A DNA stretch of 64,000 bases from Bombella dulcis (GCF_026385505.1 NZ_JANIDV010000003.1:124001-188000), one strand, 5' to 3'. Shown: positions 36,967 to 46,319, counted from the stretch's first letter. The notes: generated from the sequence alone by a model not told the origin. Made by a program: numbers and translations.

Positions 36967-37748
36967 GCGGTGAAGAAGAGGTCCGTCAGCAGGTAATCGA
37001 AGGCGAGGATCAGGATGGAGGATGCCACGACAGTGGCCGTGGCGGAGCGGCCGACGCCTTCGGCACCGCCCCGGCTGTGATAGCCTTCATAACAGCCCAG
37101 CAGGGTGATGAGAAAGCCGAAGACAGCTGCCTTGAGCAGCCCGACCAGCACGTCATGGCTGTGCAGGGACGCATAGGTGGTGTGGATGTAGAGGGCAGGG
37201 CTGAAGCCCAGTTTGCCCACAGCCACGATGAAACCGCCCGCCACACCCAGAATGTCCGCAATCAGGACGAGGAAGGGGAGGGCCAGGATTCCGGCGATGA
37301 GGCGGGGCGTGACCAGATATTTGATGGGGTCCGTCGCCAGTGTGCTGAGGGCATCAATCTGGTCCGTCACCCGCATGGCCCCGATCTGGGCGGCGATGGC
37401 GGCACCGATGCGTCCGGCTACCATCAGTCCGGCCAGAACGGGGCCGAGTTCCTTCGTGATGGACATGACCACGATGCTGCCGACGGCATTCTGTGCGTGG
37501 AAGTGACTGAAGCCGCTATAGGACTGAAGGGCAATGACGGCCCCGGAGAAAATGGCCGTCAGGGCAACGACAGGGAGGGAGAGGAAGCCAATCTCAATCA
37601 GGCAGGAGAGAACGATCTGCCCGTAGAGGGGCAGCCGCAGGGCACCGGCCAGTCCTCGCAGGGCGAACAGGCTGAGGGCACCCGCATGATGGAGGCCCCC
37701 CAGTACGCCACGGCCAAGGAGAATGAAGGGAAGGGTTAAAGCTCTCAC
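36963..37748 (-). CDS. ABC transporter permease, MlaE family
   Basis: The 261-residue permease with about six hydrophobic segments contains the MlaE family core: SCLIEIGFLSLPVVALTAIFSGAVIALQSY, ITKELGPVLAGLMVAGRIGAAIAAQIG and the MRVTDQIDAL segment. Together with the MlaF-type ATPase it forms the inner-membrane core of a lipid transporter. It lies 25 bp downstream of the DUF2807 protein gene and is co-transcribed with it and with radA by spacing. Confidence 0.92.
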   Translation of the reverse strand: MRALTLPFILLGRGVLGGLHHAGALSLFALRGLAGALRLPLYGQIVLSCLIEIGFLSLPVVALTAIFSGAVIALQSYSGFSHFHAQNAVGSIVVMSITKELGPVLAGLMVAGRIGAAIAAQIGAMRVTDQIDALSTLATDPIKYLVTPRLIAGILALPFLVLIADILGVAGGFIVAVGKLGFSPALYIHTTYASLHSHDVLVGLLKAAVFGFLITLLGCYEGYHSRGGAEGVGRSATATVVASSILILAFDYLLTDLFFTA

Positions 37749-37773
37749 ACGGTCTGCCTTTGTTCTCTGACGG

Positions 37774-38898
37774 TCACTGTGATGTCCGGTTCTGTGGGGC
37801 TGCGGGGGCGGTTCCTGATGGGGGGATGGTTTTTGCGGGCGGGTTCACGGCCGGTGGCGTCGGGCTGCTGACCGTCGGCTGGGTCTGCTGCGGAGCCTGT
37901 GGCAGGATTCTGGGCACTGGCGCAGCTGGTGGCTGTACTGCATGGGCCGAAGTTGTCGGAACTGCCGGTATGGTGGCCGCTGGTCTGGCAGTTGATGAGC
38001 CGGGCGTCGTGGGGGCCTGTTTGGGGATATGCGGCACGACAGGGTTGCTCAGCCCCTGGGCCTGGCCGTCCGGCTGAGGTGTCTGAGCCGGTGTCTGCAC
38101 GGCTGGTTTTTCCGGGGCGGGTTCCGGAGGGGAGGCATGGGTGATGTGCTTTGTTCCACCATCCTGAACACTGCCTGTCACCTTGTTGAGCGTGACCCCG
38201 GCACCGTCATTTGTGGTGATGGTGGCGTTGTTGACGGTGGCCATGACGGTGGCTTCAGCCTGATGGGACACGTTCAGCGTCAGACTGTCGATCTGTCCAT
38301 CAGTGATGGAAAGCTGGCTGTTGTCCGACATCTGGGCGGAGAAGGCGGAGAGGAGGGCCGTATCCACGTCCAGCCGGGCAGCTCCCGTGGCATTGAGCTG
38401 GGCCGCCCGGTTCAGCTGGTGAATATGGGCCTGCGTCGTGCCGGAGATGGACATGTCCAGTGATTCCACACGTTCGATCTGGAGGGAGGCATCATCCAGA
38501 TTGCTCTCCAGCGTGGTGAGTGTACCGCTAATGGTGATGTGGGCCTGCGGGCTGTCATGCAGGGTCAGGGCCGTATCGCTGGAAAGACGGATGACCAGCC
38601 GTCCGCCCTTGGGGCAGTTATGGAGGGAGAGACGCAGATGGCTCTCCGTTCCGTCACGGGTCGTCTGGATGTCCGGCGTGAGGCCGAACGCTTCCTCCAC
38701 CACCAGACTGTCCTTCAGGCCGGGTTCGGCCCTGATCTGCACCTGTGCGCAGGGCACGCTGAGGTCCAGATCGTCGGCGTGGAGAATGCTGCGGGATTCA
38801 GCGGCCAGGGTGCTTTCTGCCATCAGGCTGCTGCCGAGCACGGCCCCCAGGCAGACATGCCTGAGGAACAGGGGAAGACAGGTCCGGACGTTACGCAT
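37774..38898 (-). CDS. Secreted DUF2807 (GIN domain) protein with Pro-rich tail
   Basis: About 374 residues. The signal peptide (MRNVRTCLPLFLRHVCLGAV..., cleavage near TLAAES) supports an inward start at the ATG at 38898. Residues 40-260 form repeating short beta strands (LTTLESNLDDASLQIERVES, LNATGAARLDVDTALL), as in DUF2807/GIN domains, which build a right-handed beta-helix. A strongly Pro/Ala/Thr-rich tail (about 265-374) without hydrophobic anchor follows. It may be a periplasmic or surface protein linked to the MlaE/MlaF transporter by operon position. The function is unknown. Confidence 0.75.
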   Translation of the reverse strand: MRNVRTCLPLFLRHVCLGAVLGSSLMAESTLAAESRSILHADDLDLSVPCAQVQIRAEPGLKDSLVVEEAFGLTPDIQTTRDGTESHLRLSLHNCPKGGRLVIRLSSDTALTLHDSPQAHITISGTLTTLESNLDDASLQIERVESLDMSISGTTQAHIHQLNRAAQLNATGAARLDVDTALLSAFSAQMSDNSQLSITDGQIDSLTLNVSHQAEATVMATVNNATITTNDGAGVTLNKVTGSVQDGGTKHITHASPPEPAPEKPAVQTPAQTPQPDGQAQGLSNPVVPHIPKQAPTTPGSSTARPAATIPAVPTTSAHAVQPPAAPVPRILPQAPQQTQPTVSSPTPPAVNPPAKTIPPSGTAPAAPQNRTSQ

Positions 38899-39040
38899 GC
38901 TCACACAGGGACTCCCGAATACAAGAGATGGCAGGGCAACCCCGCCAGCAGGAAGGACATAGGACAGATACTGTCCACCTGTCACATTTCATGTTCTTGC
39001 TACCATTATAGGCAGGCTGATGATGTGAAGATAGTCCGCT

Positions 39041-40387
39041 TTATGGGCAGTGATATGGCCGTGACGGGCCTATACCCAGGCAGTGATAGTCAAAGCCTGC
39101 TTTCTGCCAGTCTTCTGCCTGCCATATCTGACGGCAGTCGAGTATCCGTCGCCCTTTCATGTGTGCAGCCAGCCGGGTGGGGGTCAGGGCGGCGAAGTCG
39201 GGCCACTCCGTCAGGACCAGCAGCATGTCCGCTCCTTCGGCCGCGTGGAGGGGGCTGTCTGCGTACAGGATGCCATCCGGCAGCAGGCAACGGGCCGTGT
39301 CCATTCCCTGAGGGTCGTAAACACGCAGGGCTGCTCCGGCCTCGTGCAGGAGGGGCAGGATGGTCAGGGAGGGAGCCTGCCGCATGTCATCCGTATGGGC
39401 CTTGAAGGTCAACCCCAGTACGGCAATGGTACAGTCCGTGATGCTGCCACCGGCAAGGGTGAGGATGCGTTCGGCAAGGCGACGTTTGCGGGCTTCATTG
39501 GCAGCGATGGTGGTTTCCACGAGCTGGGTGGGGGTTCCTGCCAGGCGGGCGGATGTTGCCAGTGCCTGCGTATCCTTGGGGAAGCAGGAACCACCATAGC
39601 CCGGCCCCGGTGTGAGAAAATGGGGGCCAATGCGGGGGTCCAGGCCCATGCCACGGGTCACGTCGGTGATCTGTCCGCCAGTGGCCTCGCAGAGATCGGC
39701 CATCTCATTGGCGAAGGTGACCTTCATGGCCAGGAAGGCATTGGCGGCATATTTGGTGAGTTCCGCACTTTCCAGTCCCATGAAGATGAGACGGCTTTCC
39801 GGTCCGTTCAGGGGTGCATAGAGGGTTTCCAGAAGAGTGCGGGCGGGGGATGATGCATCGGTCGTTTCTTCCAGCCCGATGATGACACGGTCCGGCTGGA
39901 TGAAGTCGGTGATGGCGTGGCCTTCCCGCAGGAATTCAGGGTTGGAGGCGATATGGAAGGTCAGGTCAGGCCGGGCCTGCCGGACGATGGCCGCAACCTG
40001 CCGCCCGGTGCCGACCGGGACGGTGGATTTCGTGACGATCAGCAGATTGTCAGGTGCATGGGCGGCAATGGCCCGTGCAGCAGCGTAGACATAACTTAAA
40101 TCAGCATGGCCGCTGCCCCGACGTGTGGGTGTGCCCACGGCGATGAAGACGGCACGGCTCTTCTGGAGGGCGGATGCCAGATCATCAGAAAAGGCCAGAC
40201 GCCCTGCCTGCCGCTGCCGGGCGATCAGTTCATCCAGCCCAGGTTCATAGAGGGGAATGTCTCCGGCCTCCAGGCGGTCCAGCCGTGCCGGGTCATGTTC
40301 AATGACAGTCACCTCCGTCCCGAAGGCCGCCAGACATGCCCCCGATACCAGCCCGACATAACCGCCGCCAATCATGGTGATGTGCAT
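39041..40387 (-). CDS. ugd: UDP-glucose 6-dehydrogenase
   Basis: The 448-residue protein begins MHITMIGGGYVGLVSGACLAAFG, the NAD-binding Rossmann signature of nucleotide-sugar dehydrogenases. It has the catalytic cysteine C268 in GYGGSCFPKDTQAL. It oxidises UDP-glucose to UDP-glucuronate for acidic exopolysaccharide or for sugar modification. It is a single gene flanked by a porin gene upstream and the DUF2807 promoter region downstream, but belongs functionally to the sugar-nucleotide set at 8976-15214. Confidence 0.96.
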   Translation of the reverse strand: MHITMIGGGYVGLVSGACLAAFGTEVTVIEHDPARLDRLEAGDIPLYEPGLDELIARQRQAGRLAFSDDLASALQKSRAVFIAVGTPTRRGSGHADLSYVYAAARAIAAHAPDNLLIVTKSTVPVGTGRQVAAIVRQARPDLTFHIASNPEFLREGHAITDFIQPDRVIIGLEETTDASSPARTLLETLYAPLNGPESRLIFMGLESAELTKYAANAFLAMKVTFANEMADLCEATGGQITDVTRGMGLDPRIGPHFLTPGPGYGGSCFPKDTQALATSARLAGTPTQLVETTIAANEARKRRLAERILTLAGGSITDCTIAVLGLTFKAHTDDMRQAPSLTILPLLHEAGAALRVYDPQGMDTARCLLPDGILYADSPLHAAEGADMLLVLTEWPDFAALTPTRLAAHMKGRRILDCRQIWQAEDWQKAGFDYHCLGIGPSRPYHCP

Positions 40388-40486
40388 GGGGTCTCCTTCA
40401 GGCTGGTACGACTACGAGGATAGACAGGAATCACCCTGTTTCTGTCAGGTACGGGCTGTACTGGCCAGGGAAATTTGAGGTTACCC

Positions 40487-42265
40487 TCAGTTGAAAGGCT
40501 GGTAGCGGAGAGACATCAGGATCATGTCGGCATCGCTTCTGGGTCTGCCGCCGAGACCGGAGAAGGCCTGCACATGGGTGTGGGAATACTGTCCGCCCAC
40601 CAGCAGGGTGCCGTAGTCCCCTTTGGCCGCCGTATACCAGAAGCCGCCGGTGGCCTGTGCCACCGTGCGGATATTGCCGGAAGCGGCGCAGTTGGTGGCA
40701 AGTTCGGTGAAGCAGCCCCGCATGTCGAAGTTGCGGTTGCCATAGCCATAATGGTTGCCATCTTCATCAAAGGAGCGGCGGCTGAGGACGGTTTCTGCCC
40801 CTGCGTAAGAATAGAGTTTCAGGTTCCTGAGGGGGTTGCCATAGAGGCCCACCAGCAGGTTGGCTTCCGGCAGGGGGGTGACGGCACCATTACGCCCATA
40901 GGTATAATCCGGCATGTTTGACGTGCCGTAGCGGCCCAGCCCCGTGCCCACGAGGCCGGAAGCCTGAAAGTAAAGTTTCCTGTCTATGAGCGGCAGGACC
41001 ATGCCGCCCCCGCCGCCCCCGGCGATGCGGGTATGGTTGCTTCCTTCATCCAGTGTACTCGTCCGGTCCCGGAAGAAGCGCATAACACCCGTGAGTTCGT
41101 AATGGCCCCAGCCTGGGTCCGCTGCGATTTTGGCAATGAGGTCCGGTGCCGGGTCCGTCGTGTAATAGGTGGAAGGGTTGTTGACGTTTGTGCCTGTCAG
41201 CCGGTCTGTCGTGGTGCAGTGATTGGCGGCGTTGGAGCAGGGCGACACGCCTGCCGGAACGGCACTGGGATTCTCGATGGACAGACCGGCGGCATAGCGT
41301 TCCTCTTTGCCGAAGGTCTTGACGACACGGAACTGGGAGTTGCGTGTCCAGTTGAAGCCGGGGACATACTGGGCCTCGATGACCATGGGGGTCTGTTCGT
41401 CACGGGCCAGCATGCCCTTGTTGAAGAGCGTGATCAGGGACCAGCTCTGCCCGCCAAGCAGGTACCAGCCATCATCCCGGTCTTTTAGCTCGCCATAGAC
41501 GACACGGGCACGCAGGACATAGGAGTTTGACTGGCGGGAGTTGGAGGATGAGCCTGCCCCCTGAAAGTCGGTTTCCACATAGGCATCCGCTTCCAGTTTT
41601 CTGGTCAGCATCCCTTCCGCCAGCAGGGCAAGGCGGCTCTGCCGTTCGGTCTGGTGGAATTCGCTCATGTGGGAGGCGGGCTGGTTGTGCCAGGGGATGC
41701 CATTATAGGCACTGGCAATGTCGGCCGCACTGTTGCGGGACCGCCAGACACCTGCGGCTTCCAGATACCCGCCCAGTGTCAGGCGGACACCGCCGACCTG
41801 GAGCTGCCCCCGCCGCATGGGGCTGTAGAGGTCCGGATGAGCGGGCGGAATGGCGGTCAGTTCACCGTAAGGGGTGCTGGCCGTGCGGGAAGGTGACAGG
41901 ATCGTGTCACCAAGGCCGAAGACATCATCATTCTTTCCGGCCTGTGAGTGTGTGGCGGTTCCGTAGCCTCCGGCAGGGGACTGGCCCAGAAGTCTGGCTC
42001 TGGAGGCATAGGGGTCAGCTTCGATGAGTTCCCGCTGGCGGGCGAGTTCGGCCCTGACACGTCGATTCTCGGCTGCCTGTTTCCGTTTCATCACGTCAAG
42101 CTGGGCCTGCATGGCGTGTATCTGCTTTTCCATCAGGGCGATGGCATCATTCGAGCCGGCAGCATGGGCAGAGGATGTGAAGACTGGTGAAATATATGAC
42201 AGGAACGTTACTGTCATAAAACTGTAATAAAAAGTCGATATAGTATGTTTTATTCCAGAGTTCAC
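40487..42265 (-). CDS. Outer-membrane porin with N-terminal coiled coil
   Basis: The 592-residue protein has a signal peptide (cleavage near SSAHA) and a short coiled-coil region (DAIALMEKQIHAMQAQLDVMKRKQAAENRRVRAEL, residues about 39-75). A long beta-barrel region from about residue 150 ends in MILMSLRYQPFN. The coiled coil can bind peptidoglycan or trimerise, as in porins with S-layer-like N-termini. A Gly-rich run (six glycines) occurs near residue 430. The GTG start is supported by AGAGGA 7 bp upstream. The substrate is unknown. Confidence 0.75.
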   Translation of the reverse strand: MNSGIKHTISTFYYSFMTVTFLSYISPVFTSSAHAAGSNDAIALMEKQIHAMQAQLDVMKRKQAAENRRVRAELARQRELIEADPYASRARLLGQSPAGGYGTATHSQAGKNDDVFGLGDTILSPSRTASTPYGELTAIPPAHPDLYSPMRRGQLQVGGVRLTLGGYLEAAGVWRSRNSAADIASAYNGIPWHNQPASHMSEFHQTERQSRLALLAEGMLTRKLEADAYVETDFQGAGSSSNSRQSNSYVLRARVVYGELKDRDDGWYLLGGQSWSLITLFNKGMLARDEQTPMVIEAQYVPGFNWTRNSQFRVVKTFGKEERYAAGLSIENPSAVPAGVSPCSNAANHCTTTDRLTGTNVNNPSTYYTTDPAPDLIAKIAADPGWGHYELTGVMRFFRDRTSTLDEGSNHTRIAGGGGGGMVLPLIDRKLYFQASGLVGTGLGRYGTSNMPDYTYGRNGAVTPLPEANLLVGLYGNPLRNLKLYSYAGAETVLSRRSFDEDGNHYGYGNRNFDMRGCFTELATNCAASGNIRTVAQATGGFWYTAAKGDYGTLLVGGQYSHTHVQAFSGLGGRPRSDADMILMSLRYQPFN

Positions 42266-42358
42266 GAGTTTTTCCTCTGTTTAATGGTCATAATTCTGCC
42301 TATTTACCCAATTTCTTCCATTTAAAAAGTCCTATCCTGCTTTTTTCTCATATTTTTA

Positions 42359-42386
42359 TTGCCTGGGGCTTCCGTGCAGCTATAAC
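42359..42386 (+). promoter_or_regulatory. Possible sigma70-type promoter of the PstS gene
   Basis: TTGCCT (42359-42364) and TATAAC (42381-42386) are separated by 16 bp and lie 20 bp before the chosen start. The region 42266-42405 between the two divergent genes is AT-rich. No clear Pho box was recognised. Confidence 0.35.
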
Positions 42387-42405
42387 GGCAGACAGGTGAA
42401 TCATT

Positions 42406-43482
42406 GTGTGTGCCGAGGGATTTATGCGTCCGACAGATCAGCCTCTTTCCCGCTGGGGAAATTGCAGAAGAGCCTTCATGGTGGTGCTGTCCGTTTCGTC
42501 AGCGTTCATGGGGGTGGCCCGGGCCGGGGATGTGGAGATTACGGGTGCAGGCTCCAGTTTTGCGGCCCCCGTCTATCAGAGCTGGAGCGTTCCGGCCGGG
42601 GAGCAGGCAGGATTGCAGGTGAATTACCAGACGGTCGGGTCCAGTGCGGGGCAGGATCAGGTTGTGGCCCGGACGGTGGATTTCGGGGCCTCTGACAAGC
42701 CCATGAGTGCTGCCCGTCTGGCCGAGGCGCATCTCTACCAGTTCCCGACTGTCATGAGCGGCGTGGTGCTGGTGGTCAATCTGCCCGGTATCGAGGCCGG
42801 TGCGCTGCGGCTGGATGGCCCGACACTGGCGGCCCTGTATGATGGCCGCATCACGGACTGGAACGACCCACGCATACAGGCCCTCAATCCCGGGGTGAAG
42901 CTGCCGGATATGGGGGTCGTGGCTGTGCATCGTGCCGATGGTGCCGGGACGACCTATGTGTTCACCTCCTATCTGTCCCGGACGTCACCGGAGTGGAATG
43001 AGACAGTCGGGGCCGGAACACTCGTGGAGTGGGCCGGTGGTGCCGGTGCCCGTGGCAATGATGGCATTGCCGCCCTTGTCCGCCAGACGGAAGGGAGCAT
43101 CGGGTATGTGGAATATGCCTATGCGGCTCAGAACCATCTTGGCATCGTGCAGATGAAGAATCATGACGGACACTATGTTCTTCCATCCCTGAAAGGGTTC
43201 GTTGCTGCAGCATCCGCTGCGGCGTGGAAGGCGGAGAATCATTTTGCCGTCAATCTGCTGGACCAGCCCGGTGAAGACAGCTGGCCCATCGTGTCAGCCA
43301 CCTATGTGCTGGTGCCTGAGGATGGGATGACCCGGCCCGAAGGACAGGGCGTGAAGCGTTTCTTTAGCTGGGGCTTTGCACACGGGGCGGAGATCAATGC
43401 CCGGCTGGGCTATGTGGGGCTTCCCGCCTCCGTCAGCGGGGCTGTTTTGCGTGGCTGGCCTTCGAGCGCAGCAGGGCGGTAA
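42406..43482 (+). CDS. pstS: Phosphate ABC transporter substrate-binding protein PstS
   Basis: The 358-residue periplasmic binding protein has a signal sequence ending near GVARA. The phosphate-binding loops are GAGSSFAAPVYQSW, TVGSSAGQDQVVARTVDFGASDKPM and HRADGAGTTYVFTSYLS, as in PstS. It binds inorganic phosphate for PstCAB. No pstC, pstA, pstB or phoU is nearby, so the gene is an orphan here. The GTG start has AGGTGA 6 bp upstream; an ATG at 42424 is an alternative. Its last 50 bp overlap the convergent DUF2721 gene. Confidence 0.9.
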   Translation: MCAEGFMRPTDQPLSRWGNCRRAFMVVLSVSSAFMGVARAGDVEITGAGSSFAAPVYQSWSVPAGEQAGLQVNYQTVGSSAGQDQVVARTVDFGASDKPMSAARLAEAHLYQFPTVMSGVVLVVNLPGIEAGALRLDGPTLAALYDGRITDWNDPRIQALNPGVKLPDMGVVAVHRADGAGTTYVFTSYLSRTSPEWNETVGAGTLVEWAGGAGARGNDGIAALVRQTEGSIGYVEYAYAAQNHLGIVQMKNHDGHYVLPSLKGFVAAASAAAWKAENHFAVNLLDQPGEDSWPIVSATYVLVPEDGMTRPEGQGVKRFFSWGFAHGAEINARLGYVGLPASVSGAVLRGWPSSAAGR

Positions 43483-44014
43483 GCAGGGAGACCTGCCCTT
43501 CATGCCGCAGGCCGTGCCAGCTCAGGAGCGTATCAGCTAGAAAGGCCAGCAGGGCGGCCACGGTGCAGCCCAGGGCGGTGCCGAAGAGGGCCAGCAGCCA
43601 GAGGGATGTCGTGGCATCGCCCAGTGAGCCGACAAAGAGGGCGATGGCGGCACCGCAGGTCATGGCTCCGCCCAGCCCGTTGAGGATGATGGCGAGGTCC
43701 AGCACGACGATGCGGCGTGTCAGGCGTTTCTGCCGTGTTTTCAGCCTCTGTGGGGTGTCGTAGCTGTAATGGTGGTCCTGTTCGGAAGGGGGAGCCGCCA
43801 GCAGACGGTTGACGTTGTCCAGATGGTCCGAGACACGGGCCAGCCTCGTATTGAATATGTTGATCAGCGTCCCGATGCCGGAAAGCATGAAAACAGGCGT
43901 GAGGGCCATCTGGATGATGTGGGCGGCGTCGTCAATATTGCCCATCTGTGTCAGAAAGGGCAGATTGTTCAGAAGGGGCATGATGGGGTCGGGAATGGTT
44001 GTGCGCTGCGGCAT
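43433..44014 (-). CDS. DUF2721 family membrane protein
   Basis: The 193-residue protein has three hydrophobic segments. DUF2721 features are visible: ALTPVFMLSGIGTLINIFNTRLARVSDH, then a charged region and RRIVVLDLAIILNGLGGAMTC. It is an inner-membrane protein of unknown function. The start is the ATG at 44014; the frame remains open to 44206 but that extension would run into the divergent creatininase-like gene. The gene overlaps the 3' end of pstS on the opposite strand by 50 bp. Confidence 0.8.
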   Translation of the reverse strand: MPQRTTIPDPIMPLLNNLPFLTQMGNIDDAAHIIQMALTPVFMLSGIGTLINIFNTRLARVSDHLDNVNRLLAAPPSEQDHHYSYDTPQRLKTRQKRLTRRIVVLDLAIILNGLGGAMTCGAAIALFVGSLGDATTSLWLLALFGTALGCTVAALLAFLADTLLSWHGLRHEGQVSLLTALLRSKASHAKQPR

Positions 44015-44090
44015 TATGCTGGATGCGGCCCGTTCAGACCGTGTGGTCCTGTGAGGCGGAATTGGGACGATAATGCACAAGGGAGGCCGG

Positions 44091-44981
44091 ATGAGCAACA
44101 GGACTGTTAGGGACGGGACAGGCTCTCCGCATTCCGGGTGGCTCCGGTGGCTGGCCGTGCTGGCCTTCATGACCGGTTCGATGGCAGCGGCCACGGCGGA
44201 AGACATGGCCGGAGTGGCTCCTGCCTGTCCGCCTGCGGCCCGTCAGGTGGAGCTGGCCTGCCAGTGCTGGACCGAGATTGATGAAGCCCTGAAGGCGGGG
44301 ACCAGGACGGTCATTCTGCCCGTCGGCGGGACGGAACAGAGCGGGCCTTACATGGCCGTGGGCAAGCATAATGTCCGTGCCCACGTGCTGGCGGATGAGA
44401 TTGCCCGCAGGCTGGGCCACACGCTGGTGGCTCCGGTCCTGACCTATGTACCGGAAGGGTCAACCCATCCACGGACAGGGCACATGCGTTTTGCAGGGAC
44501 GCTCTCTATTCCCCCCGCAGTTTTTGCGGGACTGGTGGAAGGAGCAGCAGAGAGCCTGAGGGCACAGGGTTTCACCACCATCGTGTTTCTGGGCGATCAT
44601 GGCGGGTATCAGAGCCAGCTGGCAGGGCTGGCGGCAAAACTGGACAGGCGATGGGCGAAAGAAAGGACGACGAAGGTCCTTTTTGTCGGGGCCTATTATG
44701 ATGTCATAGCCGGGAGCTATGCGGACCATCTGCGCCAGCAGGGCTATGGTGTGGCTTTGGGGAAACATGCCGACATAAGCGATACCTCCCTCATGCTGGC
44801 GGTTGATCCGTCCCTTGTGCGGGCGGGGCTTCTGAGGCAGGCTGAGAAACTAGATTCTGCCGATGGTGTCTATGGTGGTGACCCGCGGCAGGCAACGGCT
44901 GAACTTGGTCGGGCAGGTGTGGCCATGCAGGTACAGGCTGCCGTTGAGGCCATTTCGTCTTTTAACAGGAGACGCCCATGA
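44091..44981 (+). CDS. Secreted creatininase family protein
   Basis: About 296 residues with an N-terminal signal peptide (LRWLAVLAFMTGSMAAATAE). The creatininase fold is seen from VILPVGGTEQSGPYMAVGKHN through AGTLSIPPAVFAG and FLGDHGGYQ. In classical creatininase the first metal site is E-x-H with a following Asp; here it reads E82-Q-S and the Asp position is GKH, so the ligands differ. This variant is known in proteobacterial homologues, but its substrate is not. ATG 44091 follows GGGAGG. It overlaps the YVTN protein gene by 4 bp (ATGA), so both act in one operon in the periplasm. Confidence 0.8.
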   Translation: MSNRTVRDGTGSPHSGWLRWLAVLAFMTGSMAAATAEDMAGVAPACPPAARQVELACQCWTEIDEALKAGTRTVILPVGGTEQSGPYMAVGKHNVRAHVLADEIARRLGHTLVAPVLTYVPEGSTHPRTGHMRFAGTLSIPPAVFAGLVEGAAESLRAQGFTTIVFLGDHGGYQSQLAGLAAKLDRRWAKERTTKVLFVGAYYDVIAGSYADHLRQQGYGVALGKHADISDTSLMLAVDPSLVRAGLLRQAEKLDSADGVYGGDPRQATAELGRAGVAMQVQAAVEAISSFNRRRP

Positions 44982-46264
44982 GGCTTAAAGTTTCTTTTCT
45001 GGCAATGGGGGTCCTGCTGGCCGCAGGTGCGGCACAGGCCCAGCAGACAGCCAACCATCCGGACCCGCAGGATGAACCCATCGTTGCTGATGCCCCCAAG
45101 CCGTTTCCGGGTGGGGACCCTTCAGTAACGACCAGCGGGGCGGTGCCCGCTGCTCCTTCCGCTGCCGTGACGGAACAGTCGCTTGTCGTGCAGACCATTC
45201 CCGGAATGCCGCCCGTGACGGACATCCATAATATCTACAGCGAGGCCAGCGGGCCTGAGAAGCTGTCTCCTGTCGTGGCGCATGATCTGGAGCGTGTCTA
45301 TGTGCCCAACCTGCGTGGCAACAGCGTTTCGGTGATTGATCCGAAGACCTACAAGGTTGTGGACACGTTCCCTGTCGGGCGGTCGCCCCAGCATGTCGTT
45401 CCCTCATGGGACCTGCGGACCCTGTGGGTGACAAACAACAGTGAAGGCCACACGGATGGCTCCCTGACACCGATTGACCCGGTGACGGGCAAGCCCGGCA
45501 AGGCCATTCCGGTGGATGACCCGTACAACATGTATTTCACCCCGGATGGGCAGAATGCCATCGTGGTGGCGGAGGCCCATCGCCGTCTTGATTTCCGTGA
45601 TCCGCACAGCATGGAACTGAAAGGGTCCGTCGAGGCTCCGCTCTGTGAGGGGATCAATCATGCGGCCTTCTCTGTGGATGGGCGCTATGCGATCTTCACC
45701 TGTGAGTTCGGGCGGTATCTGGCCAAGGTGGATACGGTCAACCGTCAGCTTCTGGGGATGCTGAAGCTCTCCAAGGGCGGGATGCCGCAGGATGTTCTGG
45801 CTGCCCCCGATGGGCACAAGTTCTATGTGGCCGACATGCATGCTGATGGCGTGTTCATCATTGATGGTGACAGCTTCAAGGAGACGGGCTTCATCCCCAC
45901 GGGTCTGGGGACACACGGGCTGTATCCGAGCCGTGATGCCAGGCTGCTTTATGTGGCCAATCGTGGGTCGCACATGGTGCATGGACCACGCCATAGCAAA
46001 GGGAGTGTCTCTGTCGTGGATGTTGCGACGGATAAGGTGCTGAAGACGTGGCCGATCCCCGGTGGTGGCAGCCCGGACATGGGCAATGTCAGTGCGGATG
46101 GCAGAACGCTCTGGCTCTCCGGTCGGTTTGATGATGTCGTCTATGCCATTGATACGCAGACCGGTGACATGAAGCAGATTCCTGTCGGGGCGGAGCCTCA
46201 TGGTCTGACTGTCTGGCCCCAGCCGGGCCGGTACAGCATTGGCCATACGGGCATCATGCGCTGA
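44978..46264 (+). CDS. YVTN-type beta-propeller protein (YncE-like)
   Basis: The 428-residue protein has a signal peptide (MRLKVSFLAMGVLLAAGAAQAQ). It carries repeated propeller blades with the motif (V/Y)V-x-N-x-x-x-x-V-x-V-I-D: VYVPNLRGNSVSVIDPKTYKV, WVTNNSEGHTDGSLTPIDP, FYVADMHADGVFIID, LYVANRGSHMVHG. It is periplasmic. Similar propellers are found next to PQQ-dependent catabolic genes and may bind a cofactor or protein. Co-translation with the secreted creatininase-like protein suggests a two-protein function. A terminator follows. Confidence 0.85.
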   Translation: MRLKVSFLAMGVLLAAGAAQAQQTANHPDPQDEPIVADAPKPFPGGDPSVTTSGAVPAAPSAAVTEQSLVVQTIPGMPPVTDIHNIYSEASGPEKLSPVVAHDLERVYVPNLRGNSVSVIDPKTYKVVDTFPVGRSPQHVVPSWDLRTLWVTNNSEGHTDGSLTPIDPVTGKPGKAIPVDDPYNMYFTPDGQNAIVVAEAHRRLDFRDPHSMELKGSVEAPLCEGINHAAFSVDGRYAIFTCEFGRYLAKVDTVNRQLLGMLKLSKGGMPQDVLAAPDGHKFYVADMHADGVFIIDGDSFKETGFIPTGLGTHGLYPSRDARLLYVANRGSHMVHGPRHSKGSVSVVDVATDKVLKTWPIPGGGSPDMGNVSADGRTLWLSGRFDDVVYAIDTQTGDMKQIPVGAEPHGLTVWPQPGRYSIGHTGIMR

Positions 46265-46294
46265 ACTGTCCTGTTACAGGCTGTTTCTGGAGAT

Positions 46295-46319
46295 AAAGGG
46301 GGCTTTGGCCCCCTTTTTT
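46295..46319 (+). terminator. Terminator after the propeller gene, probably bidirectional
   Basis: A 6-bp GC stem (GGGGGC with GCCCCC) flanked by AAA on the left and T6 on the right, 31 bp after the stop codon. It lies between the propeller gene and the convergent RDD gene ending at 46459. Confidence 0.85.
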
